Of a stretch of DNA of 64,000 nt, positions 49,326 to 60,054 are shown piece after piece. Source of the DNA: JBBQVZ01 sp963695975 (GTDB lineage Bacteria > Actinomycetota > UBA4738 > HRBIN12); the NCBI GenBank assembly GCA_963695975.1, contig CAVOIB010000002.1:434001-498000 (forward strand), read 5' to 3'. Made by a program: the position numbers and the translations under genes. Within the stretch, counting starts at the first letter, position 1, and every line of letters starts with the position of its first letter. Under the pieces are notes generated by a model that was given only the letters and a program-made list of their open reading frames with translations, searched no databases and was not told where the DNA came from.

Positions 49326-50620
49326 GTGACCGCCTCTGCCTCCGCTGTGACTGGCAGGGCCCAACGCGAGGATCCTCGTGCCCGAACTGCGGGGAACAGC
49401 TCTATCGGTTGAGAGAACGTCGGCGGGTCGCGAGCGATCCGACGCATCCTCCGCCCCGCTCCCCCCCGAGTCTTCAGACAGATCCTGCGGAAGTGATGGA
49501 GCCCACACGTCGACCCCGCTCGGTCGTCGCGTCCATCGTCACGGCGCTCATCCTGGTCGTTGTCGTCGGTGCCTGGCTCCGGGCACACACACCTGAGCAT
49601 GAGGCCTCGGCGCCGAGACCGATCAACCTGACGGGAACGCTCGTCTACACGGTGCCCGACGGCGCCCATCGGTCGCGGCTGTGGCGCTGGGACCTTGCGA
49701 CAGGTCAGGTCGCTCGAGGCCCGCGCATCCCGAGTGCGGTCGACCTGGTGCATGTCTCGGGGGGGAACACCCGTTGGGTCGGGGTAACGTCGCAGCTCCC
49801 CTCCGGGCGGCTCCAGGCTTTTGTGCTCCGGTCGCTCAGCCCTCGAGGTCCGCGGACGGCGATCGTGAGCGGGGAAAACGTCGTCTGGGATCCGCAGGGA
49901 CGGAGCGTGGCAGCGGTTCACGGTGGACCGTTCGGATCGAGCTGCGCGCGACGGATCTCGATCCGCTGGGCGGATCCGGTCTCGGCCGTCGCCGAGCCGA
50001 GATTCGTCGCTCCTGCCCTCTGCGGCGATGTGCTGTCCCTCGGGCTTGATGACACGGCGACGTACTTGACGCTGTTCCGCGATGGGCGTGTTGGGATCTA
50101 TCTGGCCGGTGTGCATCGGATCCACCTGGTCCTCCCTGGGCACGTGCTGATCTCGATGTCTGCGGTGAGCGACATGGTCGTCGTTCCTGCGTCGTCGCTG
50201 CCCGGCATGGTGCCGCTCCAGCGGAGACCGGAGTTGGCAGGCAACGACCTGCCCGAGGCGAGGCTCTACTTCCGCGGCCTTGGTGCGAACCTCCTCACTC
50301 CGTACGGCATCGGAGCCGACCGGTTCGCCATCGATAAGGTCCTCGCATGGTCCCCGGATGGGCTGATCGCCCTGACCGAGGGTGTGATGGGACACGAGCG
50401 CGGGTTGTTCGAGCTGAGCGCCGGTCCCGCGAGCGGCGTGCGCATCCCCACCTTCGTCGGCCCTGTGGAAGAGGTCGCGCACGCCACGTTCACGGCCGAC
50501 GGAACCGCCATCGTGGTGACCCCTGACGGGGTATTCGCGATCGTCCACGATGAGATGGTTCCACTCGCGCCGCCCGCGGACGCGCCCGCGCCGGACGGAC
50601 CCCTCGTCTGGCTCGCTTGA
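49322..50620 (+). CDS. Zinc-ribbon membrane protein with beta-propeller-like domain
   Basis: 432 aa, unknown family. An N-terminal zinc ribbon (CLRC...CPNC, residues 6-23) precedes a Pro-rich linker, one membrane helix (about 67-86) and a large extracytoplasmic domain. That domain has repeated strand pairs such as LWRWDLATGQV, VVWDPQGRSVAAV, VLAWSPDGLIAL and ATFTADGTAIVVTPDGV, which look like PD40/WD40 propeller blades. It starts at GTG overlapping folK. In many actinobacteria a small DUF3180 protein holds this position. Function unknown. Confidence 0.65.
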   Translation: MSDRLCLRCDWQGPTRGSSCPNCGEQLYRLRERRRVASDPTHPPPRSPPSLQTDPAEVMEPTRRPRSVVASIVTALILVVVVGAWLRAHTPEHEASAPRPINLTGTLVYTVPDGAHRSRLWRWDLATGQVARGPRIPSAVDLVHVSGGNTRWVGVTSQLPSGRLQAFVLRSLSPRGPRTAIVSGENVVWDPQGRSVAAVHGGPFGSSCARRISIRWADPVSAVAEPRFVAPALCGDVLSLGLDDTATYLTLFRDGRVGIYLAGVHRIHLVLPGHVLISMSAVSDMVVVPASSLPGMVPLQRRPELAGNDLPEARLYFRGLGANLLTPYGIGADRFAIDKVLAWSPDGLIALTEGVMGHERGLFELSAGPASGVRIPTFVGPVEEVAHATFTADGTAIVVTPDGVFAIVHDEMVPLAPPADAPAPDGPLVWLA

Positions 50621-50625
50621 GTTGC

Positions 50626-50631
50626 CATACT
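50626..50631 (+). promoter_or_regulatory. Putative -10 for leaderless DUF2520 gene mRNA
   Basis: CATACT ends exactly 7 nt before the ATG at 50639 and no Shine-Dalgarno is present. It matches the spacing seen before holB, folP and coaX. Confidence 0.35.
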
Positions 50632-50638
50632 CGCCGCG

Positions 50639-51502
50639 ATGAACATCTCTGTGGTGGGCGCCGGCCGCGTCGGCACGGCGATGGCTGTCTTGCTCGCGAG
50701 AGCAGGTCACCGGATCGTCGCCGTCTCGGGCCGAGGAGCCACGCGCGATCGAGCGTCGCGGTTCCTTCCCGATGTGCCGTTCCTCGATGCCCCGGACGCG
50801 TGCCGGGCCGGTGAGCTGATCCTGATCGGCGTCCCGGACGACGTGATCTTGCCGACGCTCGAGTCACTTGCCGCAGCGGACGCCTTCCACGACGGGCAAA
50901 CCGTAGCGCACGTCTCGGGAGCCTCGGGGCTCGATGTGCTGGCGCCGGCCCACGTCGCCGGTGCGCACACGCTGGCCATCCACCCGCTCCAGACCTTCCC
51001 CGACGTCGCGGGGGCACTCGAACGGATCCCCGGGAGCGCCATGGCGATCACCGGCTCCGATCCGGAGTCCTCAACGCTGGGTGAGCGGATCGCCGACGAC
51101 CTGATGGCGCGACCCTTCCGCTTGGAGGACGACGCCCGCCCCCTGTATCACGCGGCCGCGGTGTTCGCCTCCAACTACCTGATCGTCACGGCCGCGATCG
51201 CCGAGGATCTGCTCCGGACCGTGGGGGTGATGCAGCCGATCGAGGCGATGCAGCCCTTGCAGCGTGCGAGCCTCGACAACGTCGAGCGGCTCGGTCCGAT
51301 GGAGGCCTTGACGGGGCCCGCCGTGCGCGGCGACGCGCGGACGATCGAACGGCACCTCGTCGCGCTCAACGATGCCGCTCCCTACGCCGTCGACGTCTAC
51401 GTCGAGCTCTGCCGCTCGGCCCTCGATCTCGCCGTCCGGTCCGGCCGGCTCTCGGAGGACGCCCGCCGCTCCGTGCGTGAGGTGCTCGACCGGTGGAGCT
51501 GA
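50639..51502 (+). CDS. Rossmann-like and DUF2520 domain protein
   Basis: 287 aa. An N-terminal NAD(P)-binding Rossmann domain (ISVVGAGRVGTAMAVLLARAGHRIVAVSGRG) and a C-terminal helical DUF2520 domain (AIHPLQTFPD, FASNYLIVTAAIAEDLLRTVGV, LTGPAVRGDARTIERHL) resemble ketopantoate reductase or prephenate dehydrogenase-like oxidoreductases. It almost always precedes panC in actinobacteria and overlaps it here by 10 nt, so a role in pantothenate/CoA supply is plausible but unproven. Confidence 0.88.
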   Translation: MNISVVGAGRVGTAMAVLLARAGHRIVAVSGRGATRDRASRFLPDVPFLDAPDACRAGELILIGVPDDVILPTLESLAAADAFHDGQTVAHVSGASGLDVLAPAHVAGAHTLAIHPLQTFPDVAGALERIPGSAMAITGSDPESSTLGERIADDLMARPFRLEDDARPLYHAAAVFASNYLIVTAAIAEDLLRTVGVMQPIEAMQPLQRASLDNVERLGPMEALTGPAVRGDARTIERHLVALNDAAPYAVDVYVELCRSALDLAVRSGRLSEDARRSVREVLDRWS

Positions 51503-52347
51503 TCCGGACGGCCGACGGTGTCGCCGAGGCTATAGAGGGACTGCGGAGGTCAGGGAGCGACGTCGGACTCGTGCCAACGATGGGCGCGCTGCACGAGGGC
51601 CACGCCTCGCTGATCCGCCGCGCGCGCCAAGAACGTCGCGTCGCGGTCGTCTCGATCTTCGTCAACCCGCTCCAGTTCGGTCCGAACGAAGACCTCGCTC
51701 GATACCCCAGGGAGGAGGCGAGCGATCTGGTGCTCTGCGAAGAGCTCGGCGTTGACGTCGTATGGGTGCCATCCCTCGAGGAGTTCTACCCGCCCGGGGT
51801 CGTGCTGGACTCTCCGGATCCGGGGCCGGTCGGCGACATCTTGGAGGGCAGGGAACGGCCAGGGCACTTCGCAGGTGTGCTGAAGGCCGTCCACCGGTTG
51901 TTGGACGTCGTGGGTCCGGATGCCGCGTACTTCGGCGAGAAGGACGCGCAGCAGATGTTCCTGGTCCGGAGGATGGCTCGGGAGCTCGCGTTGCCGGTCC
52001 AGGTGGTCGCCTGCCCGACGGTTCGAGAGCCGGACGGTGTCGCACGATCGTCGCGCAACGCCTACCTGGCTCCCGACGAACGCGCGCAGGCCGGATGCTT
52101 GTTCCTCGCCCTGTCCGAGGCCGCTCAGCGCGCGCGAGCCGGTGAGCGAGACGCGGCGGTCTTGGTCGCGTCGATGGCTCGCGAGATCGGTGCGACGCCG
52201 CTCGCGTCACTTGACTACGCCGCCGTCGTCGACGAGCAGACGTTCGAACCCGTCGTGGCCGTCATCGGGGAGGCTCGGGCGTTGGTGGCGGTGCGGTTCC
52301 CCTCGGCGCGGCTCATCGACAATCTGCGCCTCCCGATCGACCGATAG
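51493..52347 (+). CDS. panC: Pantothenate synthetase
   Basis: 284 aa, GTG start. Condenses pantoate and beta-alanine using ATP. VPTMGALHEGHASLIRRAR (HIGH-like), VSIFVNPLQFGPNEDLARYPR, VWVPSLEEFYPPG, GHFAGVLKAVHRLLDVV, YFGEKDAQQMFLVRRM, and VREPDGVARSSRNAYL (KMSK-like region). No panD follows, unlike in many relatives; coaX comes next. Confidence 0.95.
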   Translation: MELIRTADGVAEAIEGLRRSGSDVGLVPTMGALHEGHASLIRRARQERRVAVVSIFVNPLQFGPNEDLARYPREEASDLVLCEELGVDVVWVPSLEEFYPPGVVLDSPDPGPVGDILEGRERPGHFAGVLKAVHRLLDVVGPDAAYFGEKDAQQMFLVRRMARELALPVQVVACPTVREPDGVARSSRNAYLAPDERAQAGCLFLALSEAAQRARAGERDAAVLVASMAREIGATPLASLDYAAVVDEQTFEPVVAVIGEARALVAVRFPSARLIDNLRLPIDR

Positions 52348-52357
52348 GATGCCCGCG

Positions 52358-53137
52358 ATGCTCCTGGCCGCCGACGTCGGCAACACAGAGATCGTCCTCG
52401 GGGTCTTCCGCGACGCCGATCTGGTGCGTACGTGGCGAGTATCCACCCAAGCGGAGCGAACGGCGGACGAGTTGGCACTCTTGCTGTCGGGGTTTCTCTC
52501 CCAGGAGGACATCGCGATCGGATCGCAGGTCTCCGGGCTAGTCGTGGCGTCGGTCGTTCCGGACGTGACCGCGGCTATACGTGAGATGGCGGCGCGCTAC
52601 CTCCCCGCGCCACCCTTGATCGTGGGCCCGGGGACGAAGACCGGCGTGCCGATCCTCACCGACAACCCGCGCGAGGTCGGCGCCGACCGTGTCGTGAACA
52701 CACTCGCAGCCTTCTCACGGTTCGGCGGCCCCGCGATCGTCGTCGACTTTGGGACCGCCACGAACTTCGACGTCGTCTCGGACAAGGGCGAGTTCGTCGG
52801 GGGCGTCATCGCTCCGGGGATGCAGGCGTCGGCGGCGAGCCTCTTCTCCCGCACCGCCCGTCTCACCCGGGTGGAGTTCGTCGCACCGGCGTCAGTCATC
52901 GGCAAGAGCACCGTGGAGTGCATCCAGTCGGGGCTCGTCTACGGGACGGCCGGCGAGGTCGATGCGATCGTCGAGCGCATCAAGGCCGAGCTCGGATCCG
53001 CGACCGTCATCGCGACCGGTGGGATCGCGTCCGTCGTGATCCCACACTGCCGCACGATCGATCACCATGAGCCCTGGCTGACGCTCGAAGGTCTGCGTCT
53101 CGTCTTCGAACGCAACGCGGTGACCGACGGTGAGTGA
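52358..53137 (+). CDS. coaX: Type III pantothenate kinase
   Basis: About 259 aa. Phosphorylates pantothenate, the first step of CoA synthesis. LLAADVGNTEIVLGVF (phosphate-1 motif), GLVVASVVPDVT, DNPREVGADRVVNTLAA, AIVVDFGTATNFDVVS, GGVIAPGM and a C-terminal ATGGIASVV. ATG 52358 is preferred: TAGGAT (which contains the panC stop) ends 7 nt upstream. ATG 52349 would add three residues. The stop lies inside the lysS start region (8-nt overlap). Confidence 0.94.
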   Translation: MLLAADVGNTEIVLGVFRDADLVRTWRVSTQAERTADELALLLSGFLSQEDIAIGSQVSGLVVASVVPDVTAAIREMAARYLPAPPLIVGPGTKTGVPILTDNPREVGADRVVNTLAAFSRFGGPAIVVDFGTATNFDVVSDKGEFVGGVIAPGMQASAASLFSRTARLTRVEFVAPASVIGKSTVECIQSGLVYGTAGEVDAIVERIKAELGSATVIATGGIASVVIPHCRTIDHHEPWLTLEGLRLVFERNAVTDGE

Positions 53138-54665
53138 GTTCGAGTCGCACGAAGGGCTGTCGCGCGAGGCAGAGGTCCTCCGCGCGCGCCGTGAGTCGAT
53201 GGAGCGCCTCCGGGCGTCGGGCGTCGAGCCATTCGCTCTGTCGTTCGAGGTCGATACGCACGCCGCTGAGCTGCACGAGGCGCATGCCTCGCTGGGCCCT
53301 GACCAACAGACCGCTCAGCGCGCCCGGGTGGCCGGTCGCGTTGTCCTAGCTCGAAGGCACGGCAAGCTCACGTTCTTCACGCTCCGCGATCGTTCCGGCG
53401 ACATCCAGCTCCTATGCGGGGAAGACGATCTCGGCGTGGCCTACGGGCTCACGGAGGAGGTCGATCTCGGAGACATCGTCGGCGCGGCGGGCCTCGTGAT
53501 CACGACGAAGCGCGGCGAGCTTTCCATCCGGGTCGACGAGCTCGCGATGCTCACGAAGGCGCTTCGTCCGCTGCCCGAGAAGTGGCACGGTCTCCAGGAC
53601 CCCGACCTTCAGCAGCGTCGGCGCTACCTGCACCTGATAGCCGACGAAGCCCCCCGTCGGTACGTGGATGCGCGCGCCGCCGTCCTCAAGACGATCCGGA
53701 GCGTCCTCGACGCGCGCGGGTTCGTCGAGTTCGAGGGACCGATCCTGCAAAGCGTCGCGGGCGGAGCGAACGCGCGGCCGTTCACGACATATCACCACGC
53801 GCTCGACACGGAGATGAAGCTCCGGATCTCGCTCGAGCTGTACCTCAAGCGGATGCTGGTGGGCGGTCTCGAACGCGTCTACGAGCTCGGGCGCAACTTC
53901 CGAAACGAAGGTATCGATCGCGATCACAATCCGGAGTTCTCCATGCTCGAGGCGTACCAGGCCTACGGCGACTACACGACCATGATGGAGCTGTCGGAGT
54001 CGTTGATCGTTGCGTGCGCGCGGGCGGTCAACCCGATCATGGGCCGCGATCGCGATGCCGTCCGCCTCGCGTTCGGCGGCCGGACGGTCGATCTCACCCC
54101 CCCGTTCCGGCGGATCACGATCCTCGGCGCCGTGTCGGATGCCGTCGGCGAGCCGGTGACGCTGGATCGCGACGATCTCCCGGCGCTCGCCGAACGGCAG
54201 GCGGTGCCGATCGACCCCCTTTGGGGACCGGGAAAGATCGTGCAGGAGCTCTTCGAGAAGTTGGTCGAGAGCGCGATCGATCAGCCCACGTTCGTGTGCG
54301 ACTTCCCGCGGGAGGTGTCGCCGCTCGCGCGGCCGCACCGCGATGACCCCGGGCTGACCGAGCACTTCGACCTGGTGGCAGCCGGACTCGAGCTGGTGAC
54401 CGCGTTCTCAGAGCTCACCGATCCGATGGAACAACGGGCGAAGTTCGAGTTGCAGCAGCAGATGCGGGCCGTATTCGGCGATGAGACCCACCCGATGGAC
54501 GAGGATTTCCTGCGCGCGCTCGAGCACGGCATGCCGCCGGCCGGCGGCCTTGGATTGGGGATCGACCGCCTCCTGATGCTGCTCACCGACGCGTCCAGCC
54601 TGCGTGATCTGATCATGTTCCCGGCGCATCGCCCCGAGGATCCGGTTCCCGATCCGGAGGGTTGA
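53130..54665 (+). CDS. lysS: Lysyl-tRNA synthetase (class II)
   Basis: 511 aa. N-terminal OB-fold anticodon-binding domain (about residues 55-170: VAGRVVLARRHGKLTFFTLRDRSGDIQLL) and a class II catalytic core. Motif 2 is FRNEGIDRDHNPEFSMLEAYQAYGDY and motif 3 is GLGLGIDRLLMLLTD. A further motif is DFPREVSPLARPHRDDPGLTEHFDL. GTG start overlapping coaX. It is a normal full-length housekeeping enzyme. Confidence 0.96.
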   Translation: MSEFESHEGLSREAEVLRARRESMERLRASGVEPFALSFEVDTHAAELHEAHASLGPDQQTAQRARVAGRVVLARRHGKLTFFTLRDRSGDIQLLCGEDDLGVAYGLTEEVDLGDIVGAAGLVITTKRGELSIRVDELAMLTKALRPLPEKWHGLQDPDLQQRRRYLHLIADEAPRRYVDARAAVLKTIRSVLDARGFVEFEGPILQSVAGGANARPFTTYHHALDTEMKLRISLELYLKRMLVGGLERVYELGRNFRNEGIDRDHNPEFSMLEAYQAYGDYTTMMELSESLIVACARAVNPIMGRDRDAVRLAFGGRTVDLTPPFRRITILGAVSDAVGEPVTLDRDDLPALAERQAVPIDPLWGPGKIVQELFEKLVESAIDQPTFVCDFPREVSPLARPHRDDPGLTEHFDLVAAGLELVTAFSELTDPMEQRAKFELQQQMRAVFGDETHPMDEDFLRALEHGMPPAGGLGLGIDRLLMLLTDASSLRDLIMFPAHRPEDPVPDPEG

Positions 54666-54729
54666 ACGGCCCGAGCGGGTCCCGAGTCCGAGAGATATGC
54701 TCCGCGGCATCCGTTCAGGAGGGGAGCCC

Positions 54730-55149
54730 ATGACGGACGAGCTGTCGGATCGCATCAAGGGCGTGCCGCTGTTCGCGGAGTTCAATGACAAGGAGATCCA
54801 GCGCGTCGCGGGCATCGCGAAGGAGGTGCACTTCCCGGAGGGGAGGGTGATCGCGAGGCAAGGCGAGTCTGGGGTTGGGTTCCACATGATCGTGGAGGGT
54901 GAAGCCTCCGTCACGGTTGATGCCACAGAACATGCAGTGCTCCAGCCGGGCTCTTACTTCGGCGAGATGTCGTTGCTCGATGGCCGGCCTCGTTCGGCTA
55001 CGGTCACCGCTACCACCGACCTGACCACCGTCTCGATGACGTCGTGGGACTTCAACGGATTGCTCGACCAGTACCCCGAGCTCTCCCGGAAGCTGCTCAT
55101 CGAACTCTGCAGGCGACTCCGGGCGATCGAGGCGCCGGTCGCGGAGTAG
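54730..55149 (+). CDS. Cyclic nucleotide-binding domain protein without DNA-binding domain
   Basis: About 139 aa, one cNMP-binding fold. VPLFAEFNDKEIQRVAGIAKEVHF, EGRVIARQGESGVGFHMIVEGEASVTVD, YFGEMSLLDGRPRSATVTATTDLTTVSM; the phosphate-binding cassette FGEMSLLDGRPRSATV keeps the key Glu and Arg. The CRP helix-turn-helix is missing, so it should act as a regulatory subunit or protein-level switch. ATG 54730 has a perfect AGGAGGGGAG upstream. A TATGCT box near 54696 is a likely -10. Partner unknown. Confidence 0.85.
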   Translation: MTDELSDRIKGVPLFAEFNDKEIQRVAGIAKEVHFPEGRVIARQGESGVGFHMIVEGEASVTVDATEHAVLQPGSYFGEMSLLDGRPRSATVTATTDLTTVSMTSWDFNGLLDQYPELSRKLLIELCRRLRAIEAPVAE

Positions 55150-55173
55150 GAAGCGCCTCCCCTGAAGGCCGCT

Positions 55174-55542
55174 TCAGCGGAGCTCTTCGGCCGCCTCATG
55201 CAATACGATGACGATGTCGTCGAGGCGCGTTCCTTTCGCCACGAACCCCGACGCGCCCGCGCGGCGCGCCTCAGCCTCGACGCCCGGATCGGCGTTCGCC
55301 GTGAGGATCACTACAGGAAGGTCCGGGGCCCGCTCGTGGATCCGTTGCATCGCGTCGAACCCCGAGAGATCCGGCATCGACAGGTCCATGAGGACGACGT
55401 CGGGGTAGACCTCCTCGGCCTCGCGACAGGCATCCAGGCCGCCGCCTGCCTCGCCGGCGATCTCGATCTCGTCCACCAGTTCGAGTGCGGTGCGCAGCGC
55501 ATGACGGAACGTCGGATGATCGTCCACCACCAATACGCGCAT
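55174..55542 (-). CDS. Stand-alone response-regulator receiver domain
   Basis: 122 aa, CheY/NarL-type receiver with nothing attached. RVLVVDDHPTFRHALRTAL (acidic pocket), VVLMDLSMPD with the phospho-acceptor Asp, VVILTANAD, and GFVAKGTRLDDIV with the conserved Lys. GAGGAGG is about 7 nt before the ATG. No kinase gene is adjacent; it is convergent with the cNMP-binding protein gene. It may regulate by protein contact. Confidence 0.85.
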   Translation of the reverse strand: MRVLVVDDHPTFRHALRTALELVDEIEIAGEAGGGLDACREAEEVYPDVVLMDLSMPDLSGFDAMQRIHERAPDLPVVILTANADPGVEAEARRAGASGFVAKGTRLDDIVIVLHEAAEELR

Positions 55543-55930
55543 GTGACGACCTCCTCACTGCTCACGGGACCAGCGGCGTAGGGAACCACCGTGGGTGGGA
55601 AGGCGCGACGATCGTGTCACGTGGGCCCGCGTACGCACAACGGGCTAACAGGGGGTTTGCGCTAGTACGAATGGAGGGTTCTCGTATCCGCCTCGCCGAG
55701 GCTCATCCTCGGAGCGGCAGGTTCCGAATACCTTAGGAGAGAGCGACGCTCCGCGGGAGGAAACACGCACATGGCGTTCAAGGCGAAACCGAGGTCACGG
55801 GTATACTTCCCCCCAGCGGGCGCCGTCACCGGTTTCCGGATGCGGCGCTCGATGAACCTCGGGGGTAGGACGTGGTCCGTGGATCCCCGGGAACAGGGAA
55901 CATGCGGGTCGTTGCCCGGAGGACGCTGAC
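55543..55930. other. 388-bp intergenic region upstream of clpC
   Basis: No established gene. It must hold the receiver gene promoter (minus strand) and the clpC promoter (plus strand). Visible items: a TATACT hexamer at 55802-55807 with weak TTCAAG 19 nt upstream, paired segments around 55690-55760 (CGAGGCTCATCCTCG; GGAGCG facing CGCTCC), and a GGGAGGAAA ribosome-binding-like site before the 52-codon frame at 55771. No HAIR/HspR or CtsR operator could be recognised by eye. Confidence 0.4.
55771..55929 (+). CDS. Possible 52-aa leader ORF before clpC
   Basis: Starts MAFKAKPRSRVYFPPAGAVT and ends SLPGGR, stopping 1 nt before the clpC ATG. It has GGGAGGAAA 7 nt upstream, a good ribosome-binding site. 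It is basic, with no recognisable domain. A TATACT promoter-like box lies inside it, so it may be chance reading of the promoter region. Listed because the strong start signal and tight junction to clpC are notable. Confidence 0.3.
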   Translation: MAFKAKPRSRVYFPPAGAVTGFRMRRSMNLGGRTWSVDPREQGTCGSLPGGR

Positions 55931-58420
<2,490 letters not shown>

Positions 58421-58429
58421 CGAACGAGA

Positions 58430-58477
58430 GAGCCGGGGCCGGATCGACCCCGACTCCTCCGATCAGAGGGATCCCTC
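58430..58477. terminator. Hairpins between convergent clpC and secreted-protein genes
   Basis: GAGCCGGGG (58430-58438) pairs with CCCCGACTC (58448-58456) with one mismatch, followed by the 12-bp palindrome GAGGGATCCCTC (58466-58477). No T-run is seen on either strand. It may be a bidirectional terminator between convergent genes. Confidence 0.4.
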
Positions 58478-58480
58478 AGC

Positions 58481-58912
58481 TCACTCGAAGAGGTAGGTCC
58501 CGTCCCAGTCGAAATCGGCCCCCGAGACGTACGTGACGTCAACGCTGGCATGGAAGCCCTTGAGCGTCCCGGTGCCCCTCCAGAATGTGCACGTCCCGTG
58601 ATACGGGTCGGCGATCGTCTGGCAGTATCCGAACGCGCTGTTGCCTCTCCCGGCCCTGAGAACGGCCCTGCTGCTCATGAAGTTGGGATCCGTGAGGACC
58701 GGTCCCCAGTACATGACCTTGGTCCCCTTGGGGATCGCCGCGAGATCCGAGCTTGTGATGGTGCAGAAGCTCGGGGTCTCGCCGGTGAACTCGCTGCATT
58801 CCTTGGTGATGTGGAGCGGTGTGAGCGTCGCACCTGCCGACGCCGATGGGACGAAGGCAGCGAGCGCGACGATCGCCCCGATAACTGCCAGAAGCTTCCG
58901 AGCTGAACGCAT
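58481..58912 (-). CDS. Small secreted protein, hypothetical
   Basis: About 143 aa. A Sec signal peptide (RSARKLLAVIGAIVALAAFVPSASAG, predicted cleavage after ASA) precedes a mature domain of about 115 residues with four Cys (KECSEF, PSFCTIT, FGYCQTI, GTCTFW) that could form two disulfides. Beta-rich and aromatic (VMYWGPVLTD, VDVTYVSGADFDWDGTYLF). It may be distantly like allene oxide cyclase-type barrels, but no family is assigned. ATG 58912 has AGGAGGGA upstream. It lies 79 bp after the propeller protein gene, so it may belong to the sigma operon. Confidence 0.65.
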   Translation of the reverse strand: MRSARKLLAVIGAIVALAAFVPSASAGATLTPLHITKECSEFTGETPSFCTITSSDLAAIPKGTKVMYWGPVLTDPNFMSSRAVLRAGRGNSAFGYCQTIADPYHGTCTFWRGTGTLKGFHASVDVTYVSGADFDWDGTYLFE

Positions 58913-58991
58913 CTGTTCCCTCCTGTCGATCAGCGTGCTCGAGGAGGCACGACTGCGGACCCTCTCCCGTTCCATCGCTCCTTCCTCTCGG

Positions 58992-60035
58992 TCACGGTGC
59001 CTCGGTCATGACGAGCAGCGTGTTGCCATCAGGCAGCCAGTTCGGCCGGTTCTCGTGCCGACGTCCGGTCGCCGTCCCTCGAAGGACCTCGGTGACCTCG
59101 CCGGTGGCGACGTCGATCACGTACAGGACGCCGTTCCCTCGATAGATTCCGCCTTCGGTCCCTATGAATGCGACCTTGCTTCCATCGGGGGACCACGCGG
59201 GAGCTTCCGCGCTCGCTCCCGACAGGGCGGCAAGTCGATGCTCGCCGCTTCCGTCGGCGTTCATCACCCAGACCTCGAAGACGAGGACGCCCTTCTCGAT
59301 CGCGGCACCACGTGTGAACGCGATCGAGCTTCCGTCGGGAGACCAAGCACCGCCGACCTCGGGCCAGGCGCTTCCGCGGTTGAGGAAGTGGGTTCGACCA
59401 CCCGTGACCGGGATCGTGGCAAGGATCGGGTGTCCGCCGTTGAACGTCGTGTACAGGATGAGCGATCCATCGGGCGACCAATCGACTGGATTGAAATCTC
59501 CTGTCTGGTGCGTTCCCGGGATCTCCCGAACGTTGGTCCCATCCGCGTTCATCACCATCAGATGAAGGTTGCCGTCGGTACCCTTCCGGAAGAACGCGAT
59601 CTCGATTCCATCCGGCGACCAGCGTGGCTGCTTCGCTGCGATGGGATCGTTCGTGAGGATCCGGAACCCTGAGCCGTCCAGTCGCATCGTGGCGATCTGG
59701 GGGGTCGTTCGGTCCGAGACGGTGAACGCGATCATCGTGCCGTCCGGTGAGACGTCGGGCGTCGCGGAACCGGGGAGCGCGCTGAGCGTCGACCGGACGG
59801 AGCCGTCAAGTCCCACCGTCGTGAACTCGATCCCCGATCCACTCGGTGCGACCGTGGCCGGCGCCGACCTCTCCTTCGCTCGGTTCAGCGCCGCAACGGC
59901 GAAGATCGCGATCGCGGCGATGATCACCGCCGCCACCGCCAGGGCTGCCCTCTTGCGGTTGCGAGCCGAACGCCGTTGCCTTCCGTGCTGTCGTTCGAGC
60001 GCACCCGGGTCGGGCTTGACCTCCTGGGTCGCCAT
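58992..60035 (-). CDS. Membrane-anchored TolB/PD40 beta-propeller protein
   Basis: About 347 aa. A cytoplasmic N terminus of about 35 basic residues, one helix (AALAVAAVIIAAIAIFAVAAL) and an extracytoplasmic propeller with repeated PD40 motifs: PDVSPDGTMIAF, PRWSPDGIEIAF, VDWSPDGSLILY, GAWSPDGSSIAF, PAWSPDGSKVAF and PNWLPDGNTLLV, giving six blades. ATG 60035 with AGGAGGTG 7 nt upstream is preferred; ATG 60062 would overlap the sigma gene. Directly downstream of an ECF-type sigma factor, so the short N terminus could act as an anti-sigma region; this is inference. Confidence 0.8.
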   Translation of the reverse strand: MATQEVKPDPGALERQHGRQRRSARNRKRAALAVAAVIIAAIAIFAVAALNRAKERSAPATVAPSGSGIEFTTVGLDGSVRSTLSALPGSATPDVSPDGTMIAFTVSDRTTPQIATMRLDGSGFRILTNDPIAAKQPRWSPDGIEIAFFRKGTDGNLHLMVMNADGTNVREIPGTHQTGDFNPVDWSPDGSLILYTTFNGGHPILATIPVTGGRTHFLNRGSAWPEVGGAWSPDGSSIAFTRGAAIEKGVLVFEVWVMNADGSGEHRLAALSGASAEAPAWSPDGSKVAFIGTEGGIYRGNGVLYVIDVATGEVTEVLRGTATGRRHENRPNWLPDGNTLLVMTEAP

Positions 60036-60054
60036 GCGGAACACCTCCTGCACG

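Noticed and set aside
54666..54730. Starting the cNMP-binding gene at 54697
   Set aside because: That start lies at the -10-like TATGCT; ATG 54730 has a perfect Shine-Dalgarno.
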